A stretch of DNA of 64,000 nucleotides, taken from positions 559,496 through 623,495 of the forward strand of contig NZ_MSYM01000013.1 in the NCBI RefSeq assembly GCF_001938565.1, in the 5' to 3' direction. Made by a program: the position numbers and the translations under genes. The notes below the pieces were generated by a model. It worked only from the letters and a program-made list of their open reading frames with translations. It was not told where the DNA came from and did not search any database. This stretch comes from Rhodoferax antarcticus ANT.BR. Lineage in GTDB: Bacteria; Pseudomonadota; Gammaproteobacteria; Burkholderiales; Burkholderiaceae_C. Positions within the stretch are counted from its first letter, which is position 1. The number at the start of each line of letters is the position of its first letter. Of this stretch, positions 8,371-16,590 are shown piece by piece.

Positions 8371-8922
8371 TCAGGCAAACACTTCTGTCAACTCCAATGT
8401 TGCCGCAGCAGAATCCTTGGCCGCCAGCAGCGGCTCGCCTTGGATGGGCCACTCAATGCCCACTGCCGGGTCATTCCAGAGCAGGCTGCGCTCATGCTCG
8501 GGGTGCCAGTAGTCAGTGGTTTTGTATAAAAACTCTGCGCTGTCGCTGGTGACCAGAAAGCCATGGGCAAAGCCAGGCGGAATCCACAGCTGGCGTTTGT
8601 TGTTCTCTGACAGCAGCACGCCTTCCCACTTGCCGAAGTTGGGCGAGCTGCGGCGCAAGTCCACTGCCACGTCAAACACTGCGCCCTGCGTGACCCGCAC
8701 CAGCTTGCCCTGCGGGTGCTCAATCTGGTAGTGCAGGCCGCGCAGCACGCCTTTGCCCGACTTGCTGTGGTTGTCTTGCACAAAGCTCACGTCCAACCCG
8801 GTGCACTGGGCAAAGTCACGCGCGTTAAAGCTCTCAAAGAAAAAACCGCGTGCGTCACCAAAAACTTTGGGCTCCAGGATCAACACTTCTGGCAGGGCGG
8901 TAGGTATCACGGTATATGGCAT
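8371..8922 (-). CDS. rfbC: dTDP-4-dehydrorhamnose 3,5-epimerase
   Basis: RfbC/RmlC epimerises dTDP-4-keto-6-deoxyglucose at C3 and C5, the third step to dTDP-L-rhamnose. 183 residues, with the cupin signature FVQDNHSKSGKGVLRGLHYQ and the substrate-site segment WIPPGFAHGFLV. Start ATG at 8922. The dispersed palindrome ends one base before this ATG, and its AGAGGCC segment lies at Shine-Dalgarno distance, so the repeat probably provides the ribosome binding site. It is the last gene of the rhamnose operon. Confidence 0.95.
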   Translation of the reverse strand: MPYTVIPTALPEVLILEPKVFGDARGFFFESFNARDFAQCTGLDVSFVQDNHSKSGKGVLRGLHYQIEHPQGKLVRVTQGAVFDVAVDLRRSSPNFGKWEGVLLSENNKRQLWIPPGFAHGFLVTSDSAEFLYKTTDYWHPEHERSLLWNDPAVGIEWPIQGEPLLAAKDSAAATLELTEVFA

Positions 8923-8972
8923 AAATTGGCCTCTAGCCCTTGCAGCATATGCGCGGGCAGCTATAAATATTG
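8923..8972 (-). repeat. Dispersed palindromic repeat, copy 3 (between rfbA and rfbC)
   Basis: Plus strand reads AATTGGCCTCTAGCCCTTGC then GCATATGCGCGGGCAGCTAT. It fills half of the 125-base gap between rfbA and rfbC and touches the rfbC start codon. On the rfbC strand its AGAGG is 7 bases before the ATG. Confidence 0.8.
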
Positions 8973-9047
8973 ATGTTAACGACGGAGCATGTCTGGGGTG
9001 ACTCGTCAGATTTGGTGTGGCGCGCCCAAGCGTCGCTCAGGCAACTA

Positions 9048-9938
9048 TCAGCTCAGCAGCCCAAGCAAATACTGCCCATAGCCATTTTTCGCCAGCGGGG
9101 CAGCCAGTTTCTGGATCTGTGCCGCGTCAATCCATTTCCGGGCAAACGCAATTTCTTCCGGGCAGGCCACTTGCAGACCTTGGCGCTTTTGCAGGGTGGC
9201 GATGAAGCTGGCGGCCTCCAGTAGGCTGTCATGCGTGCCGGTATCGAGCCAGGCGTAGCCCCGGCCCATGATCTCGACGTTGAGCTGACCTTGCTCCAAG
9301 TAGCGCCGGTTTACATCGGTGATTTCCAGCTCGCCGCGATGCGAGGGCTGGATGCTGGCCGCGATGTCGCACACTTGGGTATCGTAAAAGTACAAACCGG
9401 TGACCGCATAGTTGCTTTGGGGCTGCCTGGGCTTTTCTTCGATGCTGATGGCGCGCATGTCACTGTCAAACGCCACCACGCCATAACGCTCGGGGTCACT
9501 CACCCGGTAGGCGAACACGCTGGCCCCGGTTGGGCAGGCGTTGGCGTGGGCGAGTTGCTTGACCAGATCATGGCCATAAAAGATGTTGTCACCCAGCACC
9601 AGCGCGCTGGGCTGGCCCGCCACAAACTCGCGCCCGATGATAAAGGCCTGCGCCAAGCCGTCTGGGCTGGGCTGCACCGCGTAGCTGATGGCCATGCCCC
9701 ACTGGCTGCCATCACCTAGCAACTCTGCAAAACGCGGCGTGTCTTGCGGCGTGGAGATGATCAGCACCTCACGAATGCCAGCGAGCATCAGCGTGCTCAG
9801 CGGGTAATAAATCATCGGCTTGTCGTACACCGGCATGAGCTGCTTGCTCACCGCTTGCGTTACCGGGTAAAGCCGGGTGCCGGAGCCACCGGCAAGGATG
9901 ATGCCTTTGCGTTGAATAGCTGCGTTGGTCATGGTCAA
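9048..9938 (-). CDS. rfbA: Glucose-1-phosphate thymidylyltransferase
   Basis: RfbA/RmlA joins glucose-1-phosphate and dTTP to dTDP-glucose, the first step to dTDP-L-rhamnose. 296 residues. The nucleotide-binding signature GGSGTRLYP lies near the N-terminus; other family segments are [28 protein letters not shown] and [17 protein letters not shown]. Start ATG at 9938; rfbD ends 28 bases upstream on the same strand. Confidence 0.96.
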   Translation of the reverse strand: MTMTNAAIQRKGIILAGGSGTRLYPVTQAVSKQLMPVYDKPMIYYPLSTLMLAGIREVLIISTPQDTPRFAELLGDGSQWGMAISYAVQPSPDGLAQAFIIGREFVAGQPSALVLGDNIFYGHDLVKQLAHANACPTGASVFAYRVSDPERYGVVAFDSDMRAISIEEKPRQPQSNYAVTGLYFYDTQVCDIAASIQPSHRGELEITDVNRRYLEQGQLNVEIMGRGYAWLDTGTHDSLLEAASFIATLQKRQGLQVACPEEIAFARKWIDAAQIQKLAAPLAKNGYGQYLLGLLS

Positions 9939-9966
9939 TTTCCCTGTCAGTTATCTAAAAAGCCAT

Positions 9967-10866
9967 TTAAAGAATCTCAGCCAGCATGCGGTTCACCCCA
10001 GATTGCCACGGCGGCAGCGTCAAGCCAAAAGTGCGTTGCAGCTTTTGCGTGTTCAGACGTGAGTTGTGCGGGCGCGTGGCGGGTGTGGGGAAGGCGCTGG
10101 TCGGCACCGGGTCCACCTGGCTTGCTGTGATATTTATAGTGGGCTGCACAAGCTGCGCCTGGGCTAGAACGTGTTTTGCATAGTCAAACCAGTTGGCGGT
10201 GCCGCTGGCTACCAGGTGGTAAAGCCCGGCATCTTTGTCGCCACCGGGTTGGCGGGTAACCTGGCGTAGGGCATGCGCGGTGACATCGGCCAGCAGGTCA
10301 GCCCCGGTGGGCGCGCCAAACTGGTCGTTGATCACGGTGAGCTTGTCACGCTCTTGCGCCAGGCGCAGCATGGTTTTGGCAAAGTTGCCTCCGCGTGCGG
10401 CGTAGACCCAACTGGTGCGAAAGATCAGGTGGCGTGGGTTGGCAGCGGCTACCCGCGCTTCACCTTCAAGCTTGGTCGCGCCATACACGCTTAACGGGCC
10501 GGTGGCGTCGGTTTCAACCCAGGGTGTGTCGCCACTGCCGTCAAAGACATAGTCGGTGCTGTAGTGCACCAGCCAGGCGCCGAGCTTGGCCGCTTCAACG
10601 GCCAACACCTCAGGGGCTAGGGCGTTGAGGGTACGTGCCAGGTCGGGCTCACTTTCTGCCTTGTCCACGGCGGTGTGGGCGGCGGCGTTGACGATGATGT
10701 CTGGGCGTACCGCACGCACGGTGTCGGCCAGACCAGCCAAGTTGCTGAAGTCACCGCAATAGTCTCTGCTGTCATGGTCCAGGGCGATGAGTTCACCCAA
10801 AGAGGCCAGGCTGCGTTGCAGCTCCCAGCCCACTTGGCCGCCTTTACCGAGGAGAAGAATTTTCAA
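9967..10866 (-). CDS. rfbD: dTDP-4-dehydrorhamnose reductase
   Basis: RfbD/RmlD carries out the NAD(P)H-dependent last step to dTDP-L-rhamnose. 299 residues; Rossmann motif GKGGQVG, VNAAAHTAVDKAE, and the catalytic stretch YSTDYVFDG, followed by YGATKLEGE with the Tyr-x3-Lys pair. The start ATG at 10866 overlaps the stop of hepT by 4 bases, so its translation is probably coupled to the toxin gene. A short AT-rich segment around 10125-10170 might be a decayed copy of the dispersed palindrome. Confidence 0.95.
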   Translation of the reverse strand: MKILLLGKGGQVGWELQRSLASLGELIALDHDSRDYCGDFSNLAGLADTVRAVRPDIIVNAAAHTAVDKAESEPDLARTLNALAPEVLAVEAAKLGAWLVHYSTDYVFDGSGDTPWVETDATGPLSVYGATKLEGEARVAAANPRHLIFRTSWVYAARGGNFAKTMLRLAQERDKLTVINDQFGAPTGADLLADVTAHALRQVTRQPGGDKDAGLYHLVASGTANWFDYAKHVLAQAQLVQPTINITASQVDPVPTSAFPTPATRPHNSRLNTQKLQRTFGLTLPPWQSGVNRMLAEIL

Positions 10867-11345
10867 TGGAGATCTCCAAAACGTTGCAGCATTTGCCTGC
10901 TAATGAGGCCAAGGCAGTCCATCAATTGGCTTGCCGCACTGGCTGCGGCTTGTAAACGTTCAAAACGCTCTTGCGCTGAGTCAGGGTAATCATGCGCGAA
11001 TGCGTTGCGAATCTGGCGCAGGGTCGCCCAATCGTCGGCGCTGGCTAGCCAGCCCAATTGTTCAAGTCTGGCAAACCTGTCCAAGGCCGGCATGGCGGCA
11101 ATGTCCTCGCCTAGCGCGCGTAGCACGGCCGGCATGAGCTTGGCGCCCATGTCGTCTTGCAGACGCGTGTAGCGGTAGGCAAACTGGTCCAACAAACGCC
11201 GATCGTCTTTGTCAAGATGCTCATACGACGCGGCGTCCAGCGCGCGCACACGCATGTCAGCCAAGGCCTCGCCCAGCGCGTCGGCGTGCGCCAGGCACTG
11301 CTCATGCGTTTGCTTAAGAGCTAACAGTTCAACTGGGTGTTTCAT
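10863..11345 (-). CDS. hepT: HEPN-domain toxin of the HepT/MntA type
   Basis: 160 helical residues. The HEPN RNase motif R-x4-H is present as RNAFAHDY, and with the following Tyr it matches the R-x4-H-x-Y form in which the partner nucleotidyltransferase is known to AMPylate the Tyr and so neutralise the toxin in Shewanella HepT/MntA. The start overlaps the end of mntA by 4 bases and the stop overlaps rfbD by 4 bases. Function as an RNase toxin is inferred from the motif and the partner gene. Confidence 0.8.
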   Translation of the reverse strand: MKHPVELLALKQTHEQCLAHADALGEALADMRVRALDAASYEHLDKDDRRLLDQFAYRYTRLQDDMGAKLMPAVLRALGEDIAAMPALDRFARLEQLGWLASADDWATLRQIRNAFAHDYPDSAQERFERLQAAASAASQLMDCLGLISRQMLQRFGDLH

Positions 11346-11644
11346 ACGAGTTTGACGCCAGTGGCTCGTGCGACTTCAACAATGGGTCGGGTGTCGTGCG
11401 GCACTTCTATGACGACATCAATTTTGCGTTCACCCAGTTCCCGCTCAAGTCTTGTTAGAAATCGAATCTTTCTAGAAAACAGGTCACTGGTCGCAGCAGG
11501 GGCGGGTTGAATCAGTAAATCAATGTCACCACCGCGCTTGTTGTCGTCCACGCGCGATCCAAAAAGCCACACGCTCACGCCCGCATCAAAGGCGGCAATG
11601 CTGGCTGCCCGAATGGCGGTTTGCTGATTGATGCTTAGGCGCAT
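11342..11644 (-). CDS. mntA: MNT-type nucleotidyltransferase antitoxin (MntA-like)
   Basis: Minimal nucleotidyltransferase of about 100 residues with the polymerase-beta motif FGSRVDDNKRGGDIDLL, i.e. GS followed nine residues later by D-x-D, and a third acidic position in KIDVVIEV. In HepT/MntA pairs it transfers AMP to the HEPN partner. I chose the ATG at 11644; a TTG at 11665 would add seven residues, and neither has a good Shine-Dalgarno. It lies 31 bases after vapC and overlaps hepT, in an operon otherwise devoted to rhamnose. Confidence 0.8.
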   Translation of the reverse strand: MRLSINQQTAIRAASIAAFDAGVSVWLFGSRVDDNKRGGDIDLLIQPAPAATSDLFSRKIRFLTRLERELGERKIDVVIEVPHDTRPIVEVARATGVKLV

Positions 11645-11675
11645 AGCGTTGTTTGGTCGATGCAAAGAATTATTG

Positions 11676-12077
11676 TCATGTCAGTTTCCATTCTTCAACC
11701 GCCAGCCCAGGCACCCGGGCGAATTCCCGCGCATTGTTGGTCACCAGGACGGAATCGTTGGCCAAGGCGTGCGCCGCAATCAACAAGTCCATCGCGCCAA
11801 TGATGTTGCCATCGCGTTCCAGCTTGGCGCGAATCTGCGCGTAATGGCCAGTGGCCTGCACGGGCCAAGCTTGCACATCAAAACCAGCCAGCCAAGTCTC
11901 TACGGCTGTCGTGAAGCGTGGCACACCCAGTTTGGCCGCACTAAAACGCAATTCTGCCGCCACGATGCCTGACAGCCATAGCTGCTGCCGGTTGAGCGTG
12001 GCAAATCGCTCCAGCATCTCGGCGGGGCGCCTACGCAGCACATAGCTGCAGATGTTGGTGTCTAGCGTGCGCAGCAT
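11676..12077 (-). CDS. vapC: VapC-type PIN-domain ribonuclease toxin
   Basis: 133 residues from the ATG at 12077, the typical VapC length. The PIN acidic residues are visible in order: Asp in LDTNICSYV, Glu in GIVAAELRFSA, Asp in GAMDLLIAAHAL, and the C-terminal LVTNNAREFARVPGL. VapC toxins cleave specific RNAs, often tRNA, and are held in check by VapB. It follows vapB with a 13-base gap. A longer upstream start is possible but would run into vapB. Confidence 0.9.
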   Translation of the reverse strand: MLRTLDTNICSYVLRRRPAEMLERFATLNRQQLWLSGIVAAELRFSAAKLGVPRFTTAVETWLAGFDVQAWPVQATGHYAQIRAKLERDGNIIGAMDLLIAAHALANDSVLVTNNAREFARVPGLAVEEWKLT

Positions 12078-12090
12078 GGTGCTTGGCCAA

Positions 12091-12348
12091 TCAACCCAAA
12101 GACCAGTCACGGCCCTGCGCCGGTGCGTCTTGGCGATCAGCAAAAAACTCTTCGGGCAATGCCTGCGTGCTGTCATAAAAGTTCTGTAGCCAAACCCCCA
12201 TGTTTTGCCCCGGCGCAGGCTCTGGGCGAATCAGCAAAGCATCGCCAATTTGCTCAATCTGCACCTCAGTGGCGGCCAGCCGCAGCTTGGCTGGCAGCCG
12301 TATAGCCTGGCTTCTGCCACTCATGAACAATTTGGCGGTGATGGTCAT
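12091..12348 (-). CDS. vapB: VapB antitoxin (AbrB/SpoVT-type DNA-binding domain)
   Basis: 85 residues. The N-terminal half (TAKLFMSGRSQAIRLPAKLR) is the swapped-hairpin AbrB fold of VapB antitoxins; the C-terminal half (WLQNFYDSTQALPEEFFADR) is the part expected to wrap around VapC. The ATG at 12348 has a good ribosome binding site (CAGGAG), better than longer alternatives. VapBC complexes usually repress their own promoter; only 37 bases separate this gene from rfbB, so a private promoter would have to sit in the rfbB end. Confidence 0.88.
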   Translation of the reverse strand: MTITAKLFMSGRSQAIRLPAKLRLAATEVQIEQIGDALLIRPEPAPGQNMGVWLQNFYDSTQALPEEFFADRQDAPAQGRDWSLG

Positions 12349-12385
12349 GGGGTACTCCTGTGTCATAACACAGTGAGATATTACA

Positions 12386-13465
12386 TCATTGACCCGGTGA
12401 CGAGGCACTGGCGTATTGTTTTTGCACCCAATCGCGGTAGGCACCGCTTTGCACATGCGCGACCCACTCTGGGTTGCTCAGGTACCACTGCACGGTTTTG
12501 CGAATGCCGGTCTCGAACGTCTCAGCGGGTTTCCAGCCCAGTTCGGCTTCGAGCTTGCGGGCGTCAATGGCGTAGCGGCGGTCGTGGCCGGGGCGGTCGG
12601 TGACGTAGGTGATTTGCTCTTTGTAGGGTTGGCCGTCAGCGCGTGGGCGCAGTTCATCGAGCAGGCTGCATACGGTGTGAACGATCTCCAGGTTGGCTTT
12701 TTCGTTCCAGCCACCGACGTTGTAGGTTTCACCCAGGCGGCCCGCTTCAAGCACCCGGCGGATGGCGCTGCAGTGGTCTTTGACGTAGAGCCAGTCGCGG
12801 ATTTGCTGGCCGTCGCCGTACACCGGCAGGGGTTTACCCGCCAGTGAATTGACGATCAGCAGCGGAATGAGCTTTTCTGGGAAGTGATACGGGCCATAGT
12901 TGTTGGAGCAGTTGGTGGTGAGCACTGGCAGGCCGTAGGTGTGATGCCAGGCGCGCACCAGGTGGTCACTGGCGGCTTTGCTGGCGCTGTAGGGGCTGTT
13001 GGGCTCGATGTGGCTAGATTCGGTAAAGGCTGCGTCATCTTTGGACAGGCTGCCATAAACCTCATCGGTGCTGACGTGCAAAAACCGGAATGCTGCTTTT
13101 TCTGTAGCACCCAGCGCAGACCAATAGCCGCGTACCGCCTCTAAAAGGTCAAAGGTGCCAACAATGTTGGTCTGGATGAATTCACCCGGGCCGTGGATGG
13201 AGCGGTCCACATGGCTCTCGGCGGCAAAGTTGATCACTGCGCGGGGTTGGTGGGTGGTCAGCAGCTGGGCCACAAGCTCGCGGTCACCAATGTCACCTTG
13301 CACCAGGGTATGGCGGGCATCAGCCTGCAGGCTTTGCAGGTTTTCGGGGTTGCCTGCGTAGGTGAGTTTGTCGAGGGTGATGACCGGCTCATCGTTCAAT
13401 GCCAGCCAGTCGAGAACGAAATTGGCACCAATAAAGCCGGCACCGCCGGTGACGAGGATGGTCAT
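12386..13465 (-). CDS. rfbB: dTDP-glucose 4,6-dehydratase
   Basis: RfbB/RmlB converts dTDP-glucose to dTDP-4-keto-6-deoxyglucose with bound NAD. 359 residues, extended SDR family: [11 protein letters not shown] at the N-terminus, [11 protein letters not shown], catalytic Tyr-x3-Lys in [15 protein letters not shown], and [17 protein letters not shown], a hallmark of RmlB. It is the first gene of the operon; vapB starts 37 bases after its stop. Rhamnose is presumably used for lipopolysaccharide or capsule, though no glycosyltransferase is in view. Confidence 0.96.
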   Translation of the reverse strand: MTILVTGGAGFIGANFVLDWLALNDEPVITLDKLTYAGNPENLQSLQADARHTLVQGDIGDRELVAQLLTTHQPRAVINFAAESHVDRSIHGPGEFIQTNIVGTFDLLEAVRGYWSALGATEKAAFRFLHVSTDEVYGSLSKDDAAFTESSHIEPNSPYSASKAASDHLVRAWHHTYGLPVLTTNCSNNYGPYHFPEKLIPLLIVNSLAGKPLPVYGDGQQIRDWLYVKDHCSAIRRVLEAGRLGETYNVGGWNEKANLEIVHTVCSLLDELRPRADGQPYKEQITYVTDRPGHDRRYAIDARKLEAELGWKPAETFETGIRKTVQWYLSNPEWVAHVQSGAYRDWVQKQYASASSPGQ

Positions 13466-13494
13466 GTTGTTCTTCCCTTTTGAATGCTTAGTGG

Positions 13495-13579
13495 GTCATT
13501 GCGAGACAAAAACTTTTAGCGCGACATGGCAATCCAGGGCGTCCGCAGTCATGGATTGCCGCGGTTTGTCCGCAATGAC
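13495..13579. repeat. Interspersed nested-palindrome repeat (GTCATTGCG family), copy A
   Basis: 85-bp element bounded by perfect inverted ends GTCATTGCG and CGCAATGAC, with a second inverted pair GGCAATCCA / TGGATTGCC inside. It fills the gap between rfbB and the ABC-F gene. Similar GTCATTGCG...CGCAATGAC elements are scattered in many bacterial genomes; a diverged copy is at 63003-63074. Confidence 0.8.
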
Positions 13580-13592
13580 GGTCTTGGTTCAA

Positions 13593-15554
13593 TCACACTG
13601 CCGCTGATTCTATTTCGCCCGAAATGGTGAGCCACTGATCTTCCAGTGACTGCAGTTCTTCGTTCACCGCTTTGAGGCGCTTGCCCAGGTTGGCAAAGTC
13701 AGAAGGCGGTGGGGATTGGCTCAAATGGCCTTCCAGCGAAGCGCCCTCGGTATTGAGCACGGCCATGCGCGCTTCCACATCCTGCAACTTGCGTTTGAGC
13801 GAGCCGGTGGGTGCCGGTTTGCTTTTGACCTTGGCTGCTGCTGCCGTCGCTTCGGCCTGCGCCTTGCGCTCGGCTTTGGCTGCTGCGCTGCTGGCTTCCT
13901 TGATGGCTTCACGCTGGCGCTTGGCTTCGTCGAGCAAATAGCGCTGGTAGTCGTCCAGGTCACCGTCGAACGGCTCTACGCCGCCGCGCGACACCATCCA
14001 GAACTCGTCACACACACTGCGCAGCAGCGCACGGTCGTGGCTGACCAACATCAGCGTGCCCTCGAACTCGTTGAGTGCCATGGCCAGCGCCTCGCGGGTG
14101 GCCAGGTCCAGGTGGTTGGTGGGCTCGTCCATCAGCAGCAAATTGGGGCGCTGCCAGACCATCATGCACAACACCAGCCGGGCTTTTTCGCCGCCGCTCA
14201 TGCTACCCACGGCTTGTTTGACCATGTCGCCACCGAAGTTGAAGGTGCCCAGAAAACTGCGCAAATCCTGCTCGCGGGTTTGCTGGCCTGCTATCTTTCC
14301 AGCAGCGGTCATGTCTTTGACCAGCCGGATCATGTGCTCTAGCGGTGTGTCCGACGGGCGCAACACGTCCAACTCCTGCTGGGCAAAGTAGCCGATGTTC
14401 AGGCCCTTGCCCTCGGTGATCTCGCCGCCAATGGCTTGCAAATCGCGGGCAATGGTTTTCACCACGGTGGATTTGCCCTGGCCGTTGGCGCCCAGAATGC
14501 CGATGCGCTGGCCCGCCAGCACCGATTTGCTGACGTTAGTAACGATGACGGTGGGCGGTGTGCCCTCGGGCGCGTCTTCCGGCGGCGGGTAGCCAAAACT
14601 CACACCGGTCATCGACAACATCGGGTTTGGCAGATTGGCGGGTTCCTTGAACTCGAAGGTGAAATCAGCCTCGGCCAACAATGGCGCAATTTTTTCCATG
14701 CGGTCAAGTGCCTTGACCCGGCTTTGTGCCTGCTTGGCCTTGCTGGCCTTGGCCTTGAAGCGGTCGATGAATTTCTTCAGGTGGGCAATCTTGTCTTGCT
14801 GCTTGGAGAAGGCCGCTTGCTGCAGCTCCATCTTTTCGGCGCGCATGTCCTCAAACTTGCTGTAGTTGCCACCGTAACGCACCAGTTTGCCCGCGTCGAT
14901 GTGCAGGGTGACGTTGGTTACCGCGTCCAGAAACTCGCGGTCATGGCTGATGACAATCATCGTGCCCTGGTAACGCTGCAACCAGGCTTCCAGCCACACC
15001 AGGGCGTCCAGGTCCAGGTGGTTGGTGGGCTCGTCAAGTAGCAGCAAATCAGACGGGCACATCAGCGCGCGCGCCAGTTGCAAGCGCATGCGCCAACCGC
15101 CCGAGAAGCTGTTGACCGGGTTGCTGAGTTCGGTGGTTTTGAAGCCCAGACCCAGGATCAGCGCCTGCGCGCGGGCTGGCGCGTCATGGGCACCGGCATC
15201 TTGCAGGGCCATGTAGGCGTGCGCCATGCGGTCGTAATCGTCGGTGGCTTCAGAGGCGGTCACCTCTTGCTGGGCGGCCAGCAGGGTGGTGTCGCCATCC
15301 ACCACAAAGTCGGTGGCAGGCTGGTCGGTCTCAGGCATGTCCTGGGCAACCTGGCCCATGCGCCACTGCGCGGGGATGTAGTACTCGCCCACATCTTCGT
15401 GCAGGCTGCCGTTGAACAGCGCAAACAGCGATGATTTGCCGGCGCCGTTGCGCCCGACCAGACCGACCTTTTCGCCGGGGTTGATGGTGACGCTAGCGCC
15501 TTCAAGCAAGACTTTGGCGCTGCGGCGCAGGGTGACGTTTTTGAGGGTAATCAA
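13593..15554 (-). CDS. ABC-F family ATPase (YheS-like ribosome-associated type)
   Basis: 653 residues with two ABC domains and no membrane segments. Domain 1: Walker A GRNGAGKSS, signature FSGGWRMRLQLARAL, Walker B LLLDEPTNHLD. Domain 2: GANGQGKST, MSGGEKARLVLCMMV, LLMDEPTNHLD. A charged interdomain linker (about residues 240-300) and an Ala/Lys-rich coiled-coil tail (about 540-650) fit the YheS/Uup branch of ABC-F proteins, which bind the ribosomal E site or act in ribosome assembly rather than transport. prmB follows upstream on the same strand 34 bases away, a fitting ribosomal context. An individual role cannot be assigned. Confidence 0.9.
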   Translation of the reverse strand: MITLKNVTLRRSAKVLLEGASVTINPGEKVGLVGRNGAGKSSLFALFNGSLHEDVGEYYIPAQWRMGQVAQDMPETDQPATDFVVDGDTTLLAAQQEVTASEATDDYDRMAHAYMALQDAGAHDAPARAQALILGLGFKTTELSNPVNSFSGGWRMRLQLARALMCPSDLLLLDEPTNHLDLDALVWLEAWLQRYQGTMIVISHDREFLDAVTNVTLHIDAGKLVRYGGNYSKFEDMRAEKMELQQAAFSKQQDKIAHLKKFIDRFKAKASKAKQAQSRVKALDRMEKIAPLLAEADFTFEFKEPANLPNPMLSMTGVSFGYPPPEDAPEGTPPTVIVTNVSKSVLAGQRIGILGANGQGKSTVVKTIARDLQAIGGEITEGKGLNIGYFAQQELDVLRPSDTPLEHMIRLVKDMTAAGKIAGQQTREQDLRSFLGTFNFGGDMVKQAVGSMSGGEKARLVLCMMVWQRPNLLLMDEPTNHLDLATREALAMALNEFEGTLMLVSHDRALLRSVCDEFWMVSRGGVEPFDGDLDDYQRYLLDEAKRQREAIKEASSAAAKAERKAQAEATAAAAKVKSKPAPTGSLKRKLQDVEARMAVLNTEGASLEGHLSQSPPPSDFANLGKRLKAVNEELQSLEDQWLTISGEIESAAV

Positions 15555-15588
15555 GGGGAAAAATTCTTAAAAAAAAAGGGGCACAGCT

Positions 15589-16521
15589 TTACAGCTTGGT
15601 TAAAGCGGAGCGGCTGACCAGCAGCACCTGGTCTTCGCCCGCGCTGGTTTCCAGCCAGACCACCTCAAGCTGCGCAAACGCAGCCTCGAAGTGGGCGCGT
15701 TCATGGCCAATTTCCAGTACCAGAATTGCCTCTTCGGACATCTGTGCGGGCGCATCACGCAGCAACTGGCGGATGAAGTCCATGCCGTCGCTGCCACCAG
15801 CGGCATTGCCGTCCAGCGCCAGCGTCGGTTCGGCCTGAAACTCGGGCGGCAAGGCGGCCATGCTTTGAGCGTTCACATACGGCGGGTTGCACAGAATCAA
15901 GTCATATCGGCTGCCGGTTTTGGGGATGCCGTCGCACTGGCGCAGAAAGATGCGATCGTGCAGGCCGTGGCGGTCGATGTTGATGCGGGCCACTTCCAGC
16001 GCCTCGGGGCTGATGTCGCTGGCTTGCACTTTGACATCCGGGTAGACCATGGCAGCCAGCACGGCCAGACTGCCGCTGCCAGTGCACAGATCCAGCACGC
16101 GATGCGTGTCTTCGCTCAGCCAGTAGTCCAGGTTGCCCTCCATCAGCACCTCGGCAATCAGCGAGCGGGGCACGATGGTGCGCTCGTCCACATAAAACCC
16201 CACACCTTGCAGCCAGGCCTCTTTGGTGAGGTAGGCAGCGGGTTTGCGAGTGCTGATGCGTGCTTCTACAAATGTAGCTATCAGCGCTTGTTCTGTAAGG
16301 GCTACAGGCCGATTTGACGTTAAATCTTCAGGACTCAGGGAGGTGTTCAGCGGCAGACCCAAGCGCCACAGTACCAGCCAGGCGGCTTCGTCAAACGCGT
16401 TGGTGGTGCCCTGGCCAAAGGCCACACCGGCTTCTCTGAGCCGCTGGGCGGCGTCGGTAACGCACTGGCGCAGGGTCAGCGGTGCGGCTGGGTGTGGATG
16501 GGATTTGGAAGATGATGGCAT
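15589..16521 (-). CDS. prmB: Ribosomal protein uL3 glutamine N5-methyltransferase
   Basis: 310 residues, PrmB/HemK-type class I methyltransferase. SAM site LDLCTGSGSLAVLAA and the NPPY catalytic motif in LILCNPPYVNAQ, followed by EPTLALDGNAAGGSDGMDF, mark the PrmB branch, which methylates glutamine of ribosomal protein L3. A copy of the dispersed palindrome (16270-16320) lies in frame in the N-terminal helical domain, coding for most of DLTSNRPVALTEQALIATF just before the conserved PAAYLTKEAW. Confidence 0.92.
   Translation of the reverse strand: MPSSSKSHPHPAAPLTLRQCVTDAAQRLREAGVAFGQGTTNAFDEAAWLVLWRLGLPLNTSLSPEDLTSNRPVALTEQALIATFVEARISTRKPAAYLTKEAWLQGVGFYVDERTIVPRSLIAEVLMEGNLDYWLSEDTHRVLDLCTGSGSLAVLAAMVYPDVKVQASDISPEALEVARINIDRHGLHDRIFLRQCDGIPKTGSRYDLILCNPPYVNAQSMAALPPEFQAEPTLALDGNAAGGSDGMDFIRQLLRDAPAQMSEEAILVLEIGHERAHFEAAFAQLEVVWLETSAGEDQVLLVSRSALTKL
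16270..16320 (+). repeat. Dispersed palindromic repeat, copy 4 (in frame inside prmB)
   Basis: Plus strand reads TGTAGCTATCAGCGCTTGTT then CTGTAAGGGCTACAGGCCGA. prmB reads the other strand as RPVALTEQALIA, the same frame used in pgeF and hpnE; the consensus stop codon is CAA here. Confidence 0.8.
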
Positions 16522-16590
16522 GTTGTCGTCAAGTGTTCAGGTGGGTCAGATTCCGTGGGGTGTTCTTCTGCAGTTCAGTGTCGGCTACGG

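Noticed and set aside
10125-10170. Eleventh copy of the dispersed palindrome inside rfbD.
   Set aside because: GGGCTAGAAC and the flank ATAAATATC are suggestive, but the centre does not align and RfbD length is normal here; too weak to count.
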